The translations under genes and the position numbers were made by a program. Shown piece after piece: positions 41,017 through 48,936 of a stretch of 64,000 bases of DNA. The DNA is taken from positions 1 to 64,000 of the forward strand of contig NZ_JAYROR010000099.1 of NCBI RefSeq assembly GCF_041911615.1. The letters are read 5' to 3'. This DNA comes from Zoogloea sp041911615 (GTDB lineage Bacteria; Pseudomonadota; Gammaproteobacteria; Burkholderiales; Rhodocyclaceae). Numbering within the stretch: position 1 is the stretch's first letter; each line of letters starts with the position of its first letter. The notes under the pieces are model-generated. The model did no database searches and was not told the DNA's origin. It saw only the letters and a list, made by a program, of their open reading frames with translations.

Positions 41017-41053
41017 ATAGATAAATCCAATCGATAAAATCCGAACAATCAAT
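41017..41053 (+). promoter_or_regulatory. Candidate OxyR-type operator upstream of ahpC
   Basis: ATAG-N7-CAAT-N7-ATCC-N7-CAAT has the four-element 11-base spacing of OxyR sites (ATAG/CTAT tetrad) and matches 12 of 16 positions. It lies 73 bases before the ahpC ATG in an AT-rich stretch. Assignment is tentative. Confidence 0.4.
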
Positions 41054-41125
41054 TAGATCAATTTAGGCGCGATCACTACCATTCGTTCTGTCTTCTTCAA
41101 CGACATCCCAACAGGAGTGAACGAC

Positions 41126-41689
41126 ATGGCAATCATCAACAGCAAGATCAAGCCCTTCGCCGCCGAGGCCTACCACAACGGCAAGTTCGTCAAGGTTTCG
41201 GAGGCCGATCTGGCCGGCAAGTGGTCGATCTTCTTCTTCTACCCGGCCGACTTCACCTTCGTCTGCCCGACCGAACTGGGCGACATGGCCGATCTGTACC
41301 CGGAATTTCAGAAGATGGGCGTCGAGGTTTACTCGGTATCCACCGACACGCACTTCACTCACAAAGCGTGGCATGACGCGTCGGACACGATTCGCAAGAT
41401 CGCCTATCCGATGATCGGCGATCCGACCCACGCAATCTCGAAGAACTTCGACGTGCTGATCGCCGACGAGGGGGTGGCGCTGCGGGGCACTTTCGTGATC
41501 AACCCCGCGGGGGAGATCAAGGTTGCCGAAATTCATGATCTGGGCATCGGCCGGGACGCCTCCGAGCTGCTGCGCAAGGTCAAGGCCGCGCAGTACGTGG
41601 CGACCCACCCGGGTGAGGTTTGTCCCGCCAAATGGACCGAAGGTGCCGCGACCCTTGCGCCCTCGCTCGACCTGATCGGCAAGATCTGA
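41126..41689 (+). CDS. ahpC: Alkyl hydroperoxide reductase subunit C (peroxiredoxin)
   Basis: AhpC (187 residues, same length as E. coli) is a 2-Cys peroxiredoxin reducing H2O2 and organic peroxides. Peroxidatic Cys47 is in DFTFVCPTEL; resolving Cys is in HPGEVCPAKW near residue 166. ATG 41126 has AGGAG at the correct spacing; the GTG nine bases earlier overlaps the SD. The gene is followed by ahpF after 134 bases, which include a CGCCGGA/TCCGGCG hairpin (41697-41714) without T tract, a likely differential-expression element. Confidence 0.97.
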   Translation: MAIINSKIKPFAAEAYHNGKFVKVSEADLAGKWSIFFFYPADFTFVCPTELGDMADLYPEFQKMGVEVYSVSTDTHFTHKAWHDASDTIRKIAYPMIGDPTHAISKNFDVLIADEGVALRGTFVINPAGEIKVAEIHDLGIGRDASELLRKVKAAQYVATHPGEVCPAKWTEGAATLAPSLDLIGKI

Positions 41690-41823
41690 GCCCTCTCGCC
41701 GGATCAGTCCGGCGTGGATTGCAGCGTCAAGCGTTCGCACCGATGAACGCTTGGCGATGTCATCCACCGCGATGCGATTTGTACCCATTCAACGCACTGA
41801 ACACCTAAAGAACGGAGATCCTC

Positions 41824-43377
41824 ATGCTCGACGCCAACATCAAGCCCCAACTCAAGGCCTATCTCGAAAAGCTGCAGCGCCCGATCGAACTCGTCGCCTC
41901 GATGGACGACAGCGCCAAGGCGGCCGACATCCGCGCCCTGATCCTCGACATCGCCGAACTCTCGGACAAGGTTACCGTGCGGGAGGATGGTGCGGCGCCG
42001 CAACGTCCGTCGTTTGCCGTCGGCGTGCCGGGCGAGGCGCCGCGCATTCATTTTGCCGGCGTGCCGATGGGCCACGAGTTCACCTCGCTGGTGCTCGCAC
42101 TGCTGCAGACGGGGGGGCATCCGCCCAAGGTTGACGCGGCGGTGATCGAGCAGATCAAGGCCTTGCCCGGCAAGTTCGAGTTCGAAACCTTCATTTCCCT
42201 GTCGTGCCACAACTGCCCGGACGTGGTTCAGGCGCTCAACCTGATGGCGGTGCTCAACCCGAATGTCACCAGCACGATGATCGACGGCGCGCTGTTCCAG
42301 GATCTGGTCAATGCGCGGCAGATCATGGCGGTGCCGACCGTCTTCCTCAATGGCCAGCCCTTCGGCCAGGGCCGCATGACCGTGGAGGAGATTCTCGCCA
42401 AGGTCGACACCGGTGCGTCGGCTCGCGCGGCGGAGGCGATCTCGGCCAAGGACGACTTCGACGTGCTCGTCGTCGGTGGGGGACCGGCCGGTGCCGCGGC
42501 GGCGATTTACGCCGCCCGCAAGGGCATCCGCACGGGCATCGTCGCCGAGCGCTTTGGCGGCCAGGTGATGGACACTCTGGGCATCGAGAACTTCATCTCC
42601 GTGAAGGAAACCGAAGGGCCCAAGCTGGCGAAGGCGCTCGAGGAGCATGTCAAGCAGTACCCGGTGGATGTGATGAATCTCCAGCGTGCCGCGAAGCTCG
42701 TGCCCGGCGGCCTCATCGAGGTGCAGCTCGACAATGGTGCGACCCTGCGCAGCAAGTCGGTGATCCTCGCCACCGGCGCCCGCTGGCGCGAGATGAACGT
42801 GCCCGGTGAGAAGGAGTACAAGGCCAAGGGCGTGTGTTTCTGCCCCCACTGCGATGGTCCGTTGTTCAAGGGCAAACGCGTTGCGGTGATCGGCGGCGGC
42901 AACTCGGGCGTCGAGGCGGCGATCGATCTCGCCGGTATCGTCAGTCACGTGACGCTGCTCGAGTTCGCCGACACGCTGCGCGCCGATGCGGTGCTCCAGA
43001 CCAAGCTGGCCAGCCTGTCCAACGTGACGGTCATCAAGTCTGCCCAGACCACCGAAGTGACCGGCGATGGCCAGAAGGTGAACGGCATCCGCTACAAGGA
43101 TCGGATCAGCGGCGAAGTGCATCTCGTCGAACTGGAGGGCATCTTCGTGCAGATCGGTTTGTTGCCGAACACCGACTGGCTCAAGGGAACGGTCGAACTC
43201 TCGCCGCGCGGCGAGATCGAGATCGACGCCCGTGGCCAGACTTCGGTGCCCGGCGTGTTCGCCGCGGGCGACTGCACAACGGTGCCGTACAAACAGATCA
43301 TCATCGCGATGGGGGCGGGCGCCACGGCCTCGCTCGGTGCCTTCGACCACTTGATCCGGCGTTCCGTGTCGGCGTGA
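41824..43377 (+). CDS. ahpF: Alkyl hydroperoxide reductase subunit F
   Basis: AhpF (517 residues) is the NADH- and FAD-dependent flavoprotein that re-reduces AhpC. Two N-terminal thioredoxin folds carry the CxxC pair in SCHNCPD (Cys128, Cys131). The C-terminal thioredoxin-reductase-like part has FAD motif VVGGGPAGAAAA near 218, the redox CxxC in CPHCDG near 340, the NAD motif VIGGGNSGVEAA and the terminal GVFAAGDCTTVPYKQIIIA. All catalytic elements are intact. GGAGAT SD upstream. Confidence 0.97.
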   Translation: MLDANIKPQLKAYLEKLQRPIELVASMDDSAKAADIRALILDIAELSDKVTVREDGAAPQRPSFAVGVPGEAPRIHFAGVPMGHEFTSLVLALLQTGGHPPKVDAAVIEQIKALPGKFEFETFISLSCHNCPDVVQALNLMAVLNPNVTSTMIDGALFQDLVNARQIMAVPTVFLNGQPFGQGRMTVEEILAKVDTGASARAAEAISAKDDFDVLVVGGGPAGAAAAIYAARKGIRTGIVAERFGGQVMDTLGIENFISVKETEGPKLAKALEEHVKQYPVDVMNLQRAAKLVPGGLIEVQLDNGATLRSKSVILATGARWREMNVPGEKEYKAKGVCFCPHCDGPLFKGKRVAVIGGGNSGVEAAIDLAGIVSHVTLLEFADTLRADAVLQTKLASLSNVTVIKSAQTTEVTGDGQKVNGIRYKDRISGEVHLVELEGIFVQIGLLPNTDWLKGTVELSPRGEIEIDARGQTSVPGVFAAGDCTTVPYKQIIIAMGAGATASLGAFDHLIRRSVSA

Positions 43378-43549
43378 TCCATGCGCGCGGCCGCGGATCC
43401 GGCAGCCCGGCCGGACGTGCGGCCCGCGCCGATGAAGCAAGTGCCGACGCCGAGATGCGCGCGTGCATCTTGCGGAGGGGGAAGCGCGCGAACGATAATG
43501 TCATCCCGCTTTGTATCGACATGTTTCGCCCGTGCGTAGAAAACCCACC

Positions 43550-44482
43550 ATGCTGCGTCTCGTTCCGGGTTCCTCGGAGGACTCCCCAGCCGGGCTGGAT
43601 CCGGATGCGGCCGCGTTGATGGCCGACATCGACGCATTCGACCTCGAATCGGCGCGCCAACGGGTGCAGGAAATCGATGCGCGGGCAACCGGCCTGCGCG
43701 TGTCCGCGACGGCCTTCCCCGAAGCAGTGCCCGAGCTGATCCCGTCGCCTCCGGAGACCACGGCGGAGGTCGAAACCAGACCTGCCGCAGCGCGCTCCGC
43801 CGCGCCGGCGCAGACGCCGTTTCCGCGAGTGGGGGGCCTGCTCGACCAGCTCAAGGACGAAGTTGCGGACAGCCAGCGTCGTGCCAGCGAGGCAACCCAG
43901 CAGATCGATGCCGTGCGCTGTGGGCTCGACCGGCGTCTGCGCACAGTCTTCGAGTACTTTCACGACCTTACCACGCAGCTCAACTACCTCAAGCCGAGTG
44001 TCGCGCGGAGCTATTACTTTCTCGATTGCGACGACGCTTTCCGGAACCTGAGCTGGCTCGAGGGGTTCGCGGATTTTCGCACCCAGTCCGAGCGGGATGG
44101 CGGGCACATCGAACGCGTTACCCTCGGTTTCACCCTCAAGGGGCGAGGCGAGCGCACGTTCGAGCGGTCGGGAGCGGGTGTCGAGCGCCTGCGACAGGTG
44201 TTGTTCGATCTCGGGCTGCGCTTCGAATGCCAGGAGCGCCGCAACAGTCAGCGCGAGCTCGAATACGGCTGTTTCACCGTGGCCGACGAGATCAGCGTAC
44301 TCGCGGTGTGGCGGGTCGATTTCGAGCGTCACGAGGTGGTGCTCGAAACCCGTAATCTCGAGCGTCTGGGCTATGCCCGCTGCACCTTGTCGGCAGAGGC
44401 CATCGGTCCGGCAATGCTGGACGAGTTCGGGCGATTGATTCTCGGCCGCCCGAACCGTTTCCGCAGCTTCACGCTGCGCTGA
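43550..44482 (+). CDS. Conserved-looking hypothetical protein (310 aa)
   Basis: Not recognised. The 310-residue product is soluble, with no signal or membrane segment. Residues 1-100 are acidic and Pro/Ala-rich (likely disordered). A short helical, possibly coiled stretch follows (LLDQLKDEVADSQRRASEATQQ region, about 97-125). The C-terminal 180 residues are a compact mixed domain ending YARCTLSAEAIGPAMLDEFGRLILGRPNRFRSF. The first 100 residues are less conserved-looking. A GATAAT -10-like hexamer lies at 43493-43498. The start ATG 43550 has only a weak SD; a TTG at 43511 is an alternative. It is convergent with the FAD protein, 15 bases apart. Confidence 0.75.
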   Translation: MLRLVPGSSEDSPAGLDPDAAALMADIDAFDLESARQRVQEIDARATGLRVSATAFPEAVPELIPSPPETTAEVETRPAAARSAAPAQTPFPRVGGLLDQLKDEVADSQRRASEATQQIDAVRCGLDRRLRTVFEYFHDLTTQLNYLKPSVARSYYFLDCDDAFRNLSWLEGFADFRTQSERDGGHIERVTLGFTLKGRGERTFERSGAGVERLRQVLFDLGLRFECQERRNSQRELEYGCFTVADEISVLAVWRVDFERHEVVLETRNLERLGYARCTLSAEAIGPAMLDEFGRLILGRPNRFRSFTLR

Positions 44483-44497
44483 GCCGTGGGCCGGCGC

Positions 44498-46102
44498 TCA
44501 GGCCGGCTTGACCAGATCCAGTGCCACCGCTTCGGCAACGCGGATGCCGTCCACGCCCGCCGATAGAATGCCCCCGGCGTAGCCCGCGCCTTCGCCGGCC
44601 GGGAAGAGGCCTTTGACGTTCAGGCTCTGGCAGGTTTCATCGCGCGTGATTCGCAGGGGCGACGACGTACGCGTCTCGACGCCAGTGAGGACCGCATCGT
44701 AGAGGTTGAAACCGCGAATCTGGCGGTCGAACGCCGGGATCGCCTCGCGGATGGCGGCAATCGCGTAATCGGGCAGTGCCGTGGACAGGTCGCCAAGATG
44801 CACGCCCGGTTTGTACGAAGGTTCGACGCTGCCCAATTTGGTCGACGGCCTACTTTGCAGGAAATCGCCGACCAATTGACCCGGCGCTTCGTAATTACCG
44901 CCACCGAGCGTGAAGGCGCGGCTTTCGAGCTGGCGCTGGAATTCGATCCCGGCGAGCGGGCCGCCGGGGTAGTCGTCGGGCGTGATGCCGACCACGATGC
45001 CGGCGTTGGCGTTGCGCTCGTTGCGCGAATACTGGCTCATCCCGTTGGTGACGACCCGGTTCGGCTCCGACGTTGCCGCGACCACGGTTCCCCCCGGGCA
45101 CATGCAGAAACTGTACACCGCGCGACCGTTCGAAGCGTGGTGCACCAGCTTGTAGTCGGCCGCGCCCAACAGCGGATGGCCGGCGTGGGGACCGAGGCGA
45201 GCCTTGTCGATCAGCGACTGTGGATGTTCGATGCGAAAGCCCACCGAAAACGGCTTGGCTTCCATGAACACGCCCTTTGCGTGGAGCATCTCGAACGTAT
45301 CGCGAGCGCTGTGGCCGAGCGCCAGCACCACGTGATCGGTGCGAATCTCGTCGCCGGTGGCGGTCTTGACCCCGCGTACCTGGCCGTCCTCGATCACGAT
45401 GTCGGTGACACGCTGCTGGAAGCGGATCTCGCCGCCGAGTTCGATGATCTCGGCGCGCATGTTCTCGACCATGCCGACCAGCCGGAAGGTGCCGATGTGG
45501 GGCTTCGAGACGTAAAGAATTTCCTCGGGTGCGCCGGCCTTGACGAATTCGGTCAGCACCTTGCGCCCGAAGTGCTTCGGATCCTTGATCTGGCTGTAGA
45601 GCTTGCCGTCCGAGAAAGTGCCGGCGCCGCCCTCGCCAAACTGAACGTTGGATTCGGGGTTGAGGTTGTTCTTGCGCCACAGGCCCCAGGTGTCCTGAGT
45701 GCGCTCGCGCACGGCCTTGCCGCGCTCGAGGACGATCGGACGGAATCCCATCTGGGCGAGCACCAGCGCCGCGAAGATGCCGCAAGGCCCGAATCCGATC
45801 ACCACTGGACGATTGCCGAATCCGTCGGGCGCCTTCGCGACGAAATGGTAGGCCATGTCGGGCGTGGGCCGGAGGTGAGGATCACTCGCTAACCTGGCGC
45901 ACAGCGCAGCTTCGTCACGCACCGCGATGTCGACGATGTAGATGAAGGACAGGGATTGATTCTTGCGCGCGTCGTAGCTGCGCTTGAATACGTCGAAACG
46001 AAGCAGATCGGCGGGCGCAATGCCAAGGCGGCGGATGATGGCGGCCGGAAGGGCGTCGGCCGGGTGATCGAGGGGAAGCCGGAGTTCGGATAGTCGCAGC
46101 AT
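44498..46102 (-). CDS. FAD-dependent oxidoreductase (COG2509-like)
   Basis: A 534-residue flavoprotein of the uncharacterised dehydrogenase family related to HI0933/geranylgeranyl-reductase folds. The N-terminal approximately 95 residues form a ferredoxin-like extension (ADLLRFDVFKRSYDAR). The FAD site is VVIGFGPCGIFAALVLAQMG near residue 100, followed by VQFGEGGAGTFSDGKLYS and the Cys-containing CMCPGGTVVAA near 330. The C-terminal flavin motif is FPAGEGAGYAGGILSAGVDG. Function in vivo is unknown. The start ATG 46102 gives the typical MLRLSELRLPL; the frame extends further upstream without support. Confidence 0.9.
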   Translation of the reverse strand: MLRLSELRLPLDHPADALPAAIIRRLGIAPADLLRFDVFKRSYDARKNQSLSFIYIVDIAVRDEAALCARLASDPHLRPTPDMAYHFVAKAPDGFGNRPVVIGFGPCGIFAALVLAQMGFRPIVLERGKAVRERTQDTWGLWRKNNLNPESNVQFGEGGAGTFSDGKLYSQIKDPKHFGRKVLTEFVKAGAPEEILYVSKPHIGTFRLVGMVENMRAEIIELGGEIRFQQRVTDIVIEDGQVRGVKTATGDEIRTDHVVLALGHSARDTFEMLHAKGVFMEAKPFSVGFRIEHPQSLIDKARLGPHAGHPLLGAADYKLVHHASNGRAVYSFCMCPGGTVVAATSEPNRVVTNGMSQYSRNERNANAGIVVGITPDDYPGGPLAGIEFQRQLESRAFTLGGGNYEAPGQLVGDFLQSRPSTKLGSVEPSYKPGVHLGDLSTALPDYAIAAIREAIPAFDRQIRGFNLYDAVLTGVETRTSSPLRITRDETCQSLNVKGLFPAGEGAGYAGGILSAGVDGIRVAEAVALDLVKPA

Positions 46103-46190
46103 GGCGTTCGGGCGGGGCGGACTGCTTTGCCGGCCCCGCAGTTGGCGTACGGGCCGCGATTTTATCCGGAAACTCCGGCGGCGGGAGGCG

Positions 46191-46544
46191 TCAGCCGGTC
46201 GCCAGCACCGGACGCAGCGGCGCGACGCGCTGCGGCCGGGTCGCCACAATCCGGTCGAGTTGACGCGCGACGGTGAGGTGTACGCGCTCGGCGACGCGAT
46301 CGATGACGCGGCTCATGTCCGCACCGAGCTCCTCGAGGACGACGGAACGGCTCTTCATCTGGATCACGATGCGGCACAGTTTGTCCGCGCCGCCGCTCTT
46401 GGGACCGTTGATGTCGCTCAGACGCACGCTCACCCGTTGCACGATATGTCCGCAGCGACCCAGCGCTGCCTGGAGGCGCTGACTGGCGTGCTGACGGAGT
46501 TTCTGGGCGGCGGGCAGGCCGGTTGACTTGATCTGGATTTCCAT
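46191..46544 (-). CDS. HPF/RaiA-family ribosome-associated protein
   Basis: A 117-residue protein resembling the S30AE ribosome hibernation family in size and in its beginning, MEIQIKSTGLPAAQKLRQHASQRLQAAL, and the central VSVRLSDINGPKSGGADKLCRI. No C-terminal dimerisation domain is present, so it would be a short form. Identification is moderate because the C-terminal half (RVAERVHLTVARQLDRI) is closer to uncharacterised S30AE-like proteins than to classical HPF. The ATG at 46544 has AAGGAG 10-11 bases upstream. Divergent from a LysR gene across a 116-base region with a palindrome. Confidence 0.75.
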   Translation of the reverse strand: MEIQIKSTGLPAAQKLRQHASQRLQAALGRCGHIVQRVSVRLSDINGPKSGGADKLCRIVIQMKSRSVVLEELGADMSRVIDRVAERVHLTVARQLDRIVATRPQRVAPLRPVLATG

Positions 46545-46573
46545 TCTTCTCATCTCCTTGTCGTCGTTGTAAG

Positions 46574-46596
46574 CCGTGAATGTAAGGTCTTCACGG
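46574..46596. promoter_or_regulatory. Palindromic operator candidate between hpf-like gene and LysR gene
   Basis: CCGTGAA-N9-TTCACGG, a perfect 7-bp inverted repeat between divergent start codons. Size and position are as expected for a LysR-type site. Confidence 0.5.
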
Positions 46597-46660
46597 TGCA
46601 AAGAAAAGTCGCAATATGTTTTAATGTATTTCGATAATTTCGAACTGTTTGTGGCGATTG

Positions 46661-47590
46661 ATGAATCTTAAACACCTCTTTTACTTCTGGAAGACGGCCC
46701 GCAGTGGTGGGGTCGTCAAGGCGGGTGAAGCGCTCCATATCACGCCTCAGACCATCAGCGGACAGATTCGTTTGCTCGAGGAGAGTCTCGACACGCAGCT
46801 TTTTTCCCGTGAAGGGCGGGCCCTCGAACTGACGCCCGCGGGCCGGCTGGCGATGGAGTACGCCGACGAAATGTTCTCGCTCGGTGCCGAGCTCGAGCAG
46901 GCGCTGCGGCACTACCCCAAGGGGCGGCCGGCGGAATTTCGCGTCGGCGTCTCGGACGCGGTTCCGAAGTCGCTCGCCTACCGGCTGCTGCACCCTGCCG
47001 TCGACCCGGCCGATCCGGTGCGCATCATCTGCCGGGAATGGCGGCTTGATCGCCTGCTGGCCGAGTTGGCGATCCACAGGCTTGATCTGGTGATCGCGGA
47101 CTCGCCCATCCCGCCGTCGGTGGACGTGCGGGCCTACAACCATCGTCTCGGCGATTCCGGGCTTAGTTTTTTTGCCGCGCGTAGCCTGCTGAGTGGCCGC
47201 GATCAGCCGTTTCCGGCGTGCATCGCCGAACTGCCGGCGTTGCTGCCGGGCGAAGATTCGGCGATTCGTCGAAAATTGATCGACTGGCTCGATCGAAAAC
47301 GACTGCGACCGAGGATCGTGGGCGAATTCGACGACACGGCGCTGATGACGGCTTTCGGCCGCGCTGGCGTGGGGGTTTTCGCGGTGCCGTCGGCCATCGA
47401 GCAGGAGACCCTGGCGAGTGGCGACCTGGTGCTCCTCGGGCGTGCCGAAGAGGTGCGGGTGGAATACTTCGCGATTTCCGTCGAGCGACGCCTGACCCAT
47501 CCGTGCGTGCTGGCCATTTCTGAGGCGGCTCGGGCCGGCTTCGAATCGCTGGAAAATAATGGCGGCCCAACTCCTGCGGCCGAGGAGTGA
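46661..47590 (+). CDS. nhaR: LysR-type transcriptional regulator, NhaR-like
   Basis: A 309-residue LysR regulator. The N-terminal winged helix reads MNLKHLFYFWKTARSGGVVKAGEALHITPQTIS, the pattern of NhaR (HLFYFW...HLTPQTIS) rather than generic LysR. LEESLDTQLFSREGR and LTPAGRLAMEYADE follow, then the co-inducer domain. In E. coli NhaR activates the Na+/H+ antiporter gene nhaA, which is absent here. ATG 46661 is chosen over an upstream TTG. It lies divergent from the hpf-like gene with a palindrome in between, suggesting it controls that gene and itself. Confidence 0.88.
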   Translation: MNLKHLFYFWKTARSGGVVKAGEALHITPQTISGQIRLLEESLDTQLFSREGRALELTPAGRLAMEYADEMFSLGAELEQALRHYPKGRPAEFRVGVSDAVPKSLAYRLLHPAVDPADPVRIICREWRLDRLLAELAIHRLDLVIADSPIPPSVDVRAYNHRLGDSGLSFFAARSLLSGRDQPFPACIAELPALLPGEDSAIRRKLIDWLDRKRLRPRIVGEFDDTALMTAFGRAGVGVFAVPSAIEQETLASGDLVLLGRAEEVRVEYFAISVERRLTHPCVLAISEAARAGFESLENNGGPTPAAEE

Positions 47591-47653
47591 CGAGCCCGGG
47601 AGCGGGCCGCCGCCGGGGTGCCCTGAGGCCGCCGGCGGCGGGGCGTGGGTGGA

Positions 47654-48556
47654 TCAGCTATTTTGCTGGATGCCGGCGACGACCCAGCCGGTCTTGCCGT
47701 CGCGCGGCTTGGTCATGTGCCAGATTTCGTCGATCCCTTCCGGTGCGGCATTCGCGTCCTCGCGGAGCAGACCGGTGAAGCGCACGCTGACGATGTAGCG
47801 CGCAGCCTCCTCGGTCACGTCGATCACTTCGGCGTTGAGCGATACCACGTCAGTCTTCTGCGCGGCGTTGCCGTGCTCCATCCAGTTCATCTTGATTTCT
47901 GCGAAGAGTTCCGGGGTGGTGTATTCCCGGATGTCCTCGAGATTGCGGGCGTCGTTGGCGGCCTGAAGGCGGATGAAATTGACCTTGGCGTTGCGTACGA
48001 AGCCGTCCGCGTCAAAATCGGACGGTACGCCACTGCGCCTGCTCGCCCCGCCCACGCTGCTGTTCGGGGGGGAGGCGGGCGGAGCGTCGTGGGGCTGCGC
48101 CGCACCGTCGAAACGCATGCCGCCTGCGCTTGCAAGGGTCGGCTGCTGCGGGGCGCGTCGACGCATGAAGAAGCCGATCAGCGCGATCACCGCAAATGCG
48201 ATGAGCGCCATGGTCATCATCGAGGCGAGTTCTTCACCAAAGCCAAAGTGGGAGGCCAGTGCGGCGAGACCGATACCGGCAGCCAGACCGGCGATCGGCC
48301 CCATCCACGAGCGCTTCTGCGGCGTCTGGGCTGCCGCGGGCATGCCTGCCTGCTGGTTGCTGCGTGGCGCCATGGTGGCGGACGGGGCTTGAGCGGGTGA
48401 GGCCGGCGTGGCGTTGGGCGCATGGGGCTGGCTCATTTCCTGGCGCTGCATGCCCGAAGACTTGCCACCGCCAAAGCGTTTGGCGGCGTCGGCATCGCCG
48501 GCTGCGAGCGAAAAGCCCAGCGCCAGGGTGGCGGTCAGCAGGGCGAGGGATTTCAT
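47654..48556 (-). CDS. Tim44-like domain protein
   Basis: A 300-residue protein. A signal peptide or membrane anchor spans residues 1-24 (SLAAGDADA). A low-complexity Pro/Gln/Ala region to about 80 is followed by two membrane helices (about 85-130, ending FFMRRR). A C-terminal Tim44/MRPL45-like domain occupies about 180-300 (FVRNAKVNFIRLQAANDARNLEDIREYTTPELFAEI). Bacterial Tim44-like proteins are envelope proteins of unclear function. AGGAGAC SD. Its start is 380 bases from ccoN, on the opposite strand. Confidence 0.88.
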   Translation of the reverse strand: MKSLALLTATLALGFSLAAGDADAAKRFGGGKSSGMQRQEMSQPHAPNATPASPAQAPSATMAPRSNQQAGMPAAAQTPQKRSWMGPIAGLAAGIGLAALASHFGFGEELASMMTMALIAFAVIALIGFFMRRRAPQQPTLASAGGMRFDGAAQPHDAPPASPPNSSVGGASRRSGVPSDFDADGFVRNAKVNFIRLQAANDARNLEDIREYTTPELFAEIKMNWMEHGNAAQKTDVVSLNAEVIDVTEEAARYIVSVRFTGLLREDANAAPEGIDEIWHMTKPRDGKTGWVVAGIQQNS

Positions 48557-48936
48557 GAGGGGTCTCCTGTATGTAGAGGGGTTGTCTGTTCAGGTTAGCT
48601 GAGTGTGGCGATAAAGAAAATCAAGATTGTTTGTAGGTTTTGTTCGGTAAAAATTGATATTTGGTTGGGGCGTCAGGGACGTGCGGCTAGAGGGGGCGCC
48701 CGAGGCTAAGCCTCTGCGTGGGGCGATTCGAGCGGTTCGTGACGGGGATTTCGAGGGGGGCTCCGCTCGTGGAACGCCACACACCACAACGTCTTTCACC
48801 GTTCTGCGCTGCAATAAAGTTGATCTGTGTCAAAATGTCGCCCTAATCGCGGGGTATCCTTCCGCGAAGCCTGCCGGCGGTCCGTCCGTCGAGCGGGTTT
48901 GGGGGGTTTTTGTTTTTCTTTCTTGAGGTGACTCAC
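48557..48936 (+). promoter_or_regulatory. Divergent control region of tim44-like gene and ccoNOQP
   Basis: 380 bases without a gene. The only clear signals are the FNR-type box and -10 of the cco operon (separate entry). An AT-rich stretch (48600-48665) near the tim44-like start may hold its promoter. Confidence 0.5.
48820..48860 (+). promoter_or_regulatory. FNR/Anr-box promoter of ccoNOQP
   Basis: TTGAT-CTGT-GTCAA at 48820-48833 matches the FNR consensus (TTGAT-N4-ATCAA) at 9 of 10 positions. TATCCT at 48855-48860 is a plausible -10, putting the box centre about 41 bases upstream of the start, the class II activation position. The ccoN ATG is about 70 bases further on. Confidence 0.8.

Noticed and set aside
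44498..46102. FAD protein as a geranylgeranyl reductase or BaiN-type enzyme
   Set aside because: Length and the N-terminal extension fit the uncharacterised COG2509-like group; a more specific name is not supported.
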